Origin: Laccaria trichodermophora
Taxonomy: Eukaryota > Basidiomycota > Agaricomycetes > Agaricales > Hydnangiaceae
Reading direction: 5' to 3'
Assembly: GCA_018417955.1 (NCBI GenBank)
Contig: JACTVC010000019.1
Span: forward strand, 1,054,001 to 1,118,000
Length of the DNA stretch: 64,000 bases
The position numbers were made by a program, and so were the translations under genes. Positions within the stretch are counted from its first letter, which is position 1, and the number at the start of each line of letters is the position of its first letter. The notes beneath the pieces are model-generated. The model saw only the letters and a program-made list of their open reading frames with translations, searched no databases and was not told where the DNA came from. Of this stretch, positions 58,760 to 64,000 are shown piece after piece.

Positions 58760-60405
58760 TCAATCATTGTAACCTCTAGCTTTTCCGGACCCGTTCACCT
58801 CCTTTTTCTGGGCTTCAACGCCTTTCTGTTTCCAAATCTCCAACTGCCTATCCTTTGCTTGCTTTCCAGTCGTCAATTCATACTCCTTGACAGACGTGGG
58901 CTTTTCACCATGAGGCGTTGCACGAAGAGCGTGTTGTGTAGCCGGCCAGAAATCAAACGTGGCCGAATGCGTGACGATCTATGTATGTGACGAGCTCAAA
59001 TAAAATAGTCGCCCACGAATTTAAAAAAACGTACCCTGTTATCCCAAAACGCAATCGAGTTTGGCCGCCATCTGAAGCGAACCTGGTGATCGGGATTTTC
59101 ACTGATTTGGCGAAAGAGAAACGTCAGGACCGCGTCCGATTCGGCTTTCGGGACGCCAACGATCCTTCTCGTAAATCCTTAAAAAATGAAAATTAAATTG
59201 ATCGAGAGCGATGATTGCAACCGAGTCCCAACTACGAACCTGGGTTGACGTATACACTCTTCCATTGCGTAGCCGGGTGTACGCGGACAAGGGGGTGGAT
59301 CGTTTCGATTTCCTGACGGCGTACCGGAAGTCCAGCTGCCCGATTACCGTCGGCCTGGGCTACGGCGCTGTGTACTGCCGTCAAACCCTCGAGATATGTC
59401 TGTAAACCCGGACTTAAGGATGAATAAAGTGCGTATCTGACATCGTTCGCGTCAGATCAGGCAGCCCGGACGACAAATCCCACCCTTACCCGGAGCTCCA
59501 GAGTGTGTCACCGCCGACCTCAGGGCCAGTAATGAGTTTGAGTGAGGTTATACTTGGGGGTTGAAGTTCGTACGAAACCTGACACCATCACACTTATGAG
59601 CAAAACAACGTTACATGAAATCAGACCCTACATCTGAGTGCCAGAGCTCAAATTTCGAAAAAGCGGACGGGTCCGGTCGTCGAGAAGCATCATTGTAGAC
59701 AACTAAAAAAAAAGGAATGAACATTGCTAACGTCTAGCAATAAAATAATTGGCTCACCGTGGACCTCTTCCAAGCCATTCCTTGGTATCGGAGTTGTGGC
59801 ATGCTTATGAAGTGGCCCAAAATAACGAGCAAGATCTAATTGCTTGTGTATATCAATCTCCTGGTCGCGGAAGACTTTCCCAATAGGTAAGTCGCCTTGC
59901 CTTTGTTCATGCGAATAGAATACCCACAGACGACTCCCCGCTCAGCCACAAGCAATGCTCTACAATAATATATAAAAATCAGGTAACCCAGAACCATAGC
60001 GGAAGAATAAAACCTACAGCTCATCTTTTTGGACATCAGTAAGCTGTCGAAGGTCTACGCCTTCAATTTCAGTGCCTATTGCTGGAGTCAAGTGGTTGAC
60101 ATTCTTCGCTGCACCGTAAAGGCTCCGTTTCGAGGGATCAGCGAATAACCCACGCTCGGTGACTTTGACTTCTGTCAAAGGCTCCCATGAGATATCAGGG
60201 AAAGATGGCTGGAGTAAATTAGCGTCAGTAGAAAAGGTAACTTGTATCAGGTAACCTCACTTTAAATTCTGCATATTGGTAAGTTTCGTTCCCGTCATCG
60301 TCACCTGGAGGCGAATAGAAGGGATTGAATGGCTTGTCAGCTAGCTTCGCTTTCAGATCATGAGTGGTTGGTGCAGTTTGTTTAGGAGTCGCAGCGGCTG
60401 CCATG
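58760..60405 (-). CDS. TauD/TfdA-type 2-oxoglutarate-dependent dioxygenase
   Basis: Seven or more small exons; no long open frame shows the gene. From the ATG at 60405: MAAAATPKQTAPTTHDLKAK, then PSFPDISWEPLTEVKVTERG, IGTEIEGVDLRQLTDVQKDE, LALLVAERGVVFFRDQEID and LARYFGPLHKHATTPIPRNG. The iron-binding HxD lies in FELWHSDVSYELQPPSITSL (59630-59640). The second half has GGDTLWSSGYALYSSLSPGL, RFRWRPNSIAFWDNR, IVTHSATFDFWPATQHALRA and TPHGEKP, giving the distal His and the Arg that binds 2-oxoglutarate. The end is at 58760. The family oxidises sulfonates (taurine), sulfates or phenoxy acids; the fungal substrate is not predictable from sequence. Confidence 0.88.
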
Positions 60406-60835
60406 ACGCGAAGATAACTGGAACGTGGAGATGAGGCGTTTACCTGTATCTAAACCTGCTTTATAACGAAGGTAATTTGAAATACAACGTCACGCAATTG
60501 CCCATGGCGCCATTTCGAAGGCACCTTACGGGAAGTAGCGTCACTCACACACAAAAAATGGATATCGTTCTTGGCGCTTGCGTCAATCCTGTGTTTTCGA
60601 AGCCATTATGAGCTTGGAGAAAGTTGTGCAAGATACTCTCAGCTTTCTACAAAATATAAACGCCACATGTCATTGATCACTAGCGTAACTTACTATTGAA
60701 AGGTTGTGCTCAACAACAACAATTAATGTGCTCAGACATACTTCTCGTAGTTGCTCGAAGGAGTTATCACGTTCCAGATGGGGTTGGGAGAGCAAATCGA
60801 GCACGCAAAATACGGTCGCGCGACGACCGTCGACT
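60406..60835. other. Intergenic, upstream of TauD gene
   Basis: Holds the TauD promoter and the 3' end of the RAD51-like gene. Plus-strand open frames at 60696-60914 are shadows of the last RAD51-like exon and its 3' region. Confidence 0.4.
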
Positions 60836-62102
60836 TCAGGACGGCAGGGACGAGATTATGTTATTCCGAAGCCTGAACGTATGCTGTGATCCTGACGCCT
60901 TGAATGCGGTATAGTGTGAGTAAGCTCCTTTGAATAAATCAGTCAACGTACCATTGACCTCGCTTTCCGTATTTCTACCGTGTGTAAAGTGGCATCGTCA
61001 GGGCTTTCTTTGGCGGTACCAGCCTGCGAAGAAAACCACAGCGTAGCGTCCGTCATGAACGCAAATGACGGACCCAATGCGGGTTTTCGTCCCGTCCGGG
61101 GTGCAGTACCCGTTGGGTCGATACTCGTTGTGCTGTTGATAACCTTCGCCATTGGTGGTTAATTTGATTTTTTCATATATCTCAAAAGGAAAATTTACCA
61201 TTACCGTGATGCCACAGCTTTGCGAAAGGGTACGAAGATTGCACATGAACTCGGACATCATAGCATGACCTTGCGATGATCCCGCGCTCAGGAGAGGACT
61301 GAGGAGTGACGTCACTGTATCGACGACGATGTACCGAAGCTGAGTTGACAAAAATATCCTGTCAATATCCCGTATTAAAAACAGTAGTGATGGATTTTAC
61401 GTTGCCAAGTTGGTTCAACTCCTCGAGGATTCCCCGAGCAACCTCGAGTTCGAATGCCAATGAAACTTGTAGTCGCTCAAGAGCCGCCAAAGGTGCCTGC
61501 GTAAGGAGGCATGGTAAAACCAAAGCTAGATCGCCTACAGAACGAAAATGGCTGGAACCTCTGCGGCATACGATTCGAGTACCTGGATAGCCCTCTCTGG
61601 TGAGAAGTCTCCTGTCGTGTCGATCCACGCGGCGGTGGCACTGGGGTGGCAGGTCAGGTGGCTGAGGATAACGTTCAAAGCAAAAGCCTATGATCCAGAA
61701 GGTGTTGTTGGCGAGAGTAGGAAAGAATTATACAATTTCAACAAAATGCACCGTTTTTCCAGACCCTCTGTCTCCTGATATTTCAATAACAGTTCGGCCA
61801 CCTAGACCAAGAAATTTTGCATCAAGTTGAGGGTCTCCTGTGGACAAATCAAAATCCTGCTCGCGGGCTGGATTATCCAAGAGAAGTAGATCATTTGCGG
61901 GAACGGCAGCAGCAGAAGCGAGTTCTTCAATCCGTGAGATAAGTTCCGCGACGTCCTGCAATGAGAGTGTTTTTGGTGGCAAAGCTGTGAAAATGTCAAA
62001 TGCTGGTGTAAAGAGGACATCCGCATCTGTACGAAATCCGGAGTGTTCCAAATGCGCAACAACCTCTATAGGTACGGAGGGGACGAGGGACGCTAGGCGC
62101 AT
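60836..62102 (-). CDS. RAD51 paralogue, RAD51D-like
   Basis: Start MRLASLVPSVPIEVVAHLEH. The N-terminal helical part precedes DLSTGDPQLDAKFLGLGG and the Walker A loop VIEISGDRGSGKT near 61755. An intron then leads to AFALNVILSHLTCHPSATAA, and WIDTTGDFSPERAIQVLESY. Further exons have ALERLQVSLAFELEVARGIL, the Walker B strand LRYIVVDTVTSLLSPLLSAG, and NLRTLSQSCGITVMV. The end of the RecA fold is GRKPALGPSFAFMTDATLWF, then a short final exon (ASGSQHTFRLRNNI) ending at 60836. RAD51 paralogues assist RAD51 filament formation in homologous recombination. Assignment to RAD51D over RAD57 or XRCC2 is a best guess from the N-terminal region. Confidence 0.8.
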
Positions 62103-62812
62103 TCTGAAGTTGGTACTCGTGACTTTTGAACACGGAAGCGATACGGTAAACACCCGACGACATCAATTCTGTAAATCAACGCGGCTAGCGCACTTTTTAC
62201 TACTTGCCACTCCTCACCCAAACTTTTCTCTCGTGATGGAAAATGTAACGGGGTTGATATTAATAATAATGCTCCCTTACTACCGGAATTATTTGAAAGA
62301 TATTTGAAATCTTTTATCTCATTTGAGCAATATCTTTCCGCCGGAATTATTGAGAATTTGTGGGGGTGGATGAACGTCGAAGGATGGTGATATCTTCGGG
62401 GCTTTAGGAATTGTCGGGGCAGTTGGGATTCAAACATCAAGCCCAGAAGTAATGCGGAGAAAGAACAAAAACAAAATGGACAAGTGCATTGAAGGCACCA
62501 TAGCTCGACGTTAATACTGTCGTATGCCCTTGCCTTTATATCTGTTCGGGACTGTTGCCTCCTGATTTTGCGCGCTGTCCCTGTCCGATGGAGGCCTTGA
62601 GATGCGAACATCGAAGTGCTTCGTTGCAAAACATGCAAGTCTGCCTTCAGCGTGCGATAGCGAAAGAAGTACGAAAAAATTCATAACGGTAAGTCCGAGC
62701 CCTGGCAGAAAGTCCACAATTCTCCCCCCTGATGGATATAGAGGAAACTCTTACAATGTGCTTCATTTTTCCACACTATGTCCAGTGGTTATAGCAACCA
62801 GGGCCCGCAGTG
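62103..62812. other. Gene-poor stretch between RAD51-like and HIS2 genes
   Basis: No gene is firmly supported in 710 bases. On the minus strand a possible small spliced gene begins MKHI near 62775 and could include MFCNEALRCSHLKAS (62580-62640) after an AAG acceptor, but no family is recognised. Other open frames look random. Confidence 0.3.
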
Positions 62813-63865
62813 TCAGACTTGTGTCGGCCTTCCGTGCCAAAATTCGTGTCCTAACCATTCTCCATCAAATTTGACAGGCCGTATGCTTCTTCCAGCGGCA
62901 TTAGGTGTTTTTGAGGGTTGAAGAAGCCAGATATCGGTGACGCCTTGTGCATGTAGATAATCAAGGAGGCGATGGTAGTTGAGTCCAACAAACCGCGGTC
63001 CGTGACTATCATCTGATAGCGCGAAACGCCCTCCGCAATTCAAAATGAGCTAAGGTGCTATTACTCAGTCTATGCTTTTGAGAGAGTCGTTTGACTTGCC
63101 TGTACGATATCTTTGCCCGGGTAGGCAGTCTCCCACCCCTTCCTAAAGGCGGCGGCGTTCATCTCGAAGAGAGCTCCGTATCCAATTGCATATTCCACAT
63201 TGCGAGTTATTTTCTCCCAGACAGAAGAATACTCTAAAAATCGCAAATCGGGTGTGTAGAGTCGGCAAAGATCAAAGTGGCCAACTATCTCTGGCTTGAA
63301 TCGTTGAAGCAATTGATACTGCGCATCAAAGTACGCCGATAAGAAAACTTCCTGGGCGTTTGTCTCACCATCTCCAAAGTTATGCAGCGCTCGTTCATAG
63401 GTAATTTGGTCGAAATCGATGGGGATACCGTTGACATGATGAACAGACCCAACGACATATTCCACGCGGTCCCCAAACTTCTGAAGAAGTGAATCCAGGC
63501 CATCGAGATCTTGACCAGTAATGTATTCAGTCTCGAGCCCCACCAAAATTGTAATTTGTGAAGCGTAGTGAGTCTTCAAGCGGTGGGCTTCAACTAAGAA
63601 TCTCTCGAATTGTTTCGCAAGACCATCTGTTGTCTCTCCTGCCTTGTTGATCGAGAAGATTCAAACATGAATTGAGCGTTTCAGCGAGAGGTGACGACAA
63701 GTATACCTCTTCTGGGTATAGATCGACCAAACGATATCGGGGAACGTGCTCCGTCAAACCATAGAGTTGGAACTGCTGACGGATAGCTTCCAGCACGACC
63801 TCTTCCAAAGAACCAGAAGCATGCTTGCAAAATTGGCCAGAATGAGAGTGATGGCTTTGAGGCAT
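62813..63865 (-). CDS. HIS2: Histidinol-phosphatase, PHP family
   Basis: Starts MPQSHHSHSGQFCKHASGSL, the metal-binding His cluster of PHP-type histidinol phosphatases, then GLTEHVPRYRLVDLYPEE. A second exon has LVGLETEYITGQDLDGL, EYVVGSVHHVNGIPIDFDQI, PEIVGHFDLCRLYTPDLRFL and ALFEMNAAAFRKGW. The last exon has GGRFALSDDSHGPRFVGLNY near 63010 and ends FWHGRPTQV at 62813. All seven or so metal-ligand positions (HHSH, E, H, HFD, DSH) appear present. The enzyme removes phosphate from L-histidinol phosphate in histidine biosynthesis, in the cytosol. Length is similar to yeast His2. Confidence 0.95.
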
Positions 63866-64000
63866 CGGGGGTTGAGACCTGTGTTTTATGTCGCTGCTTA
63901 GTCGCTTCAGGTTCGCGCTTTATTACGTAAGTTGTCCCTTATGCTTTCCTTTGTTTTGCTCAAGTCACCGCACTTCTTACTACTTGCCACTTTCTCGACA

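Noticed and set aside
1..64000. Mating-type locus, secondary-metabolite cluster or defence system
   Set aside because: No homeodomain pair, pheromone receptor, CaaX pheromone, PKS, NRPS or terpene synthase motifs were seen; the genes are mostly unrelated housekeeping functions.

Overview
The window is nuclear DNA of a basidiomycete fungus, most likely an Agaricomycete. The genes are densely packed on both strands. Most are split by many very short GT-AG introns (about 45-65 bp), and several proteins belong to families with characteristic basidiomycete forms (GATA factor with a Pro/His/Gln tract, PX-PB1 protein, short metallothionein). All gene models were read by eye, joining exons by frame continuity and family motifs; no database search was run, so most exon borders are approximate. 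Models checked to the base are GNA1, eIF6, CTF8, the metallothionein, the 77-aa Tyr/Gly protein and the first membrane protein.

Layout. 1-5268 (-): 5' part of a multi-domain PTP-like phytase (paladin-like) that runs off the left edge. 5676-6932 (+): membrane protein. 7338-8082 (-): glucosamine-6-phosphate N-acetyltransferase (GNA1), divergent from a decayed PEX19-like sequence at 8180-8816. 9301-11475 (+): GT-B/L-arabinokinase-like protein. 11513-14334 (+): vacuolar amino acid transporter (AVT3 type). 14449-16421 (-): PRXL2/AhpC-TSA-like protein. 16685-17285 (-): MYND zinc finger. 17656-18614 (-): eIF6. 18752-20440 (+): NDUFAF7 methyltransferase. 20541-21247 (-): FRA10AC1-like. 21661-22874: internally deleted Tc1/mariner-type DNA transposon with 19-bp terminal inverted repeats and TA duplications. 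23645-25961 and 26462-27240 (+): two Ser-rich disordered proteins. 27823-33076 (-): CTF8, ATG15 lipase, neutral trehalase. 33574-37075 (+): GLFG nucleoporin NUP49-like and EAF3/MRG15. 37282-37497 (-): 55-aa metallothionein. 37756-39365 (+): coiled-coil repeat protein. 39459-41611 (-): MIC60. 41897-44270 (+): a small unknown ORF and an arrestin-like protein. 44599-45674 (-): family-16 methyltransferase. 45815-49189 (+): peroxisomal carrier PMP47/ANT1-like and ARP10. 49395-51994 (-): PX-PB1 protein. 53124-54687 (+): single-pass coiled-coil membrane protein. 54766-55350 (-): MED22. 55500-55835 (+): 77-aa Tyr/Gly protein. 56117-58436 (+): GATA factor. 58760-60405 (-): TauD-type dioxygenase. 60836-62102 (-): RAD51 paralogue. 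62813-63865 (-): histidinol phosphatase HIS2.

The genes do not form a biosynthetic or defence cluster. They are mostly core housekeeping genes, with many head-to-head pairs separated by only 100-300 bp (GNA1/PEX19-like, eIF6/NDUFAF7, metallothionein/coiled-coil protein, methyltransferase/PMP47, MED22/77-aa protein). I found no mating-type locus, secondary-metabolite cluster, rRNA or convincing tRNA. The most notable items are the deleted mariner element, the PEX19-like relic, the metallothionein, a MYND gene whose exons do not join in frame, and a PX-PB1 protein without visible SH3 domains.
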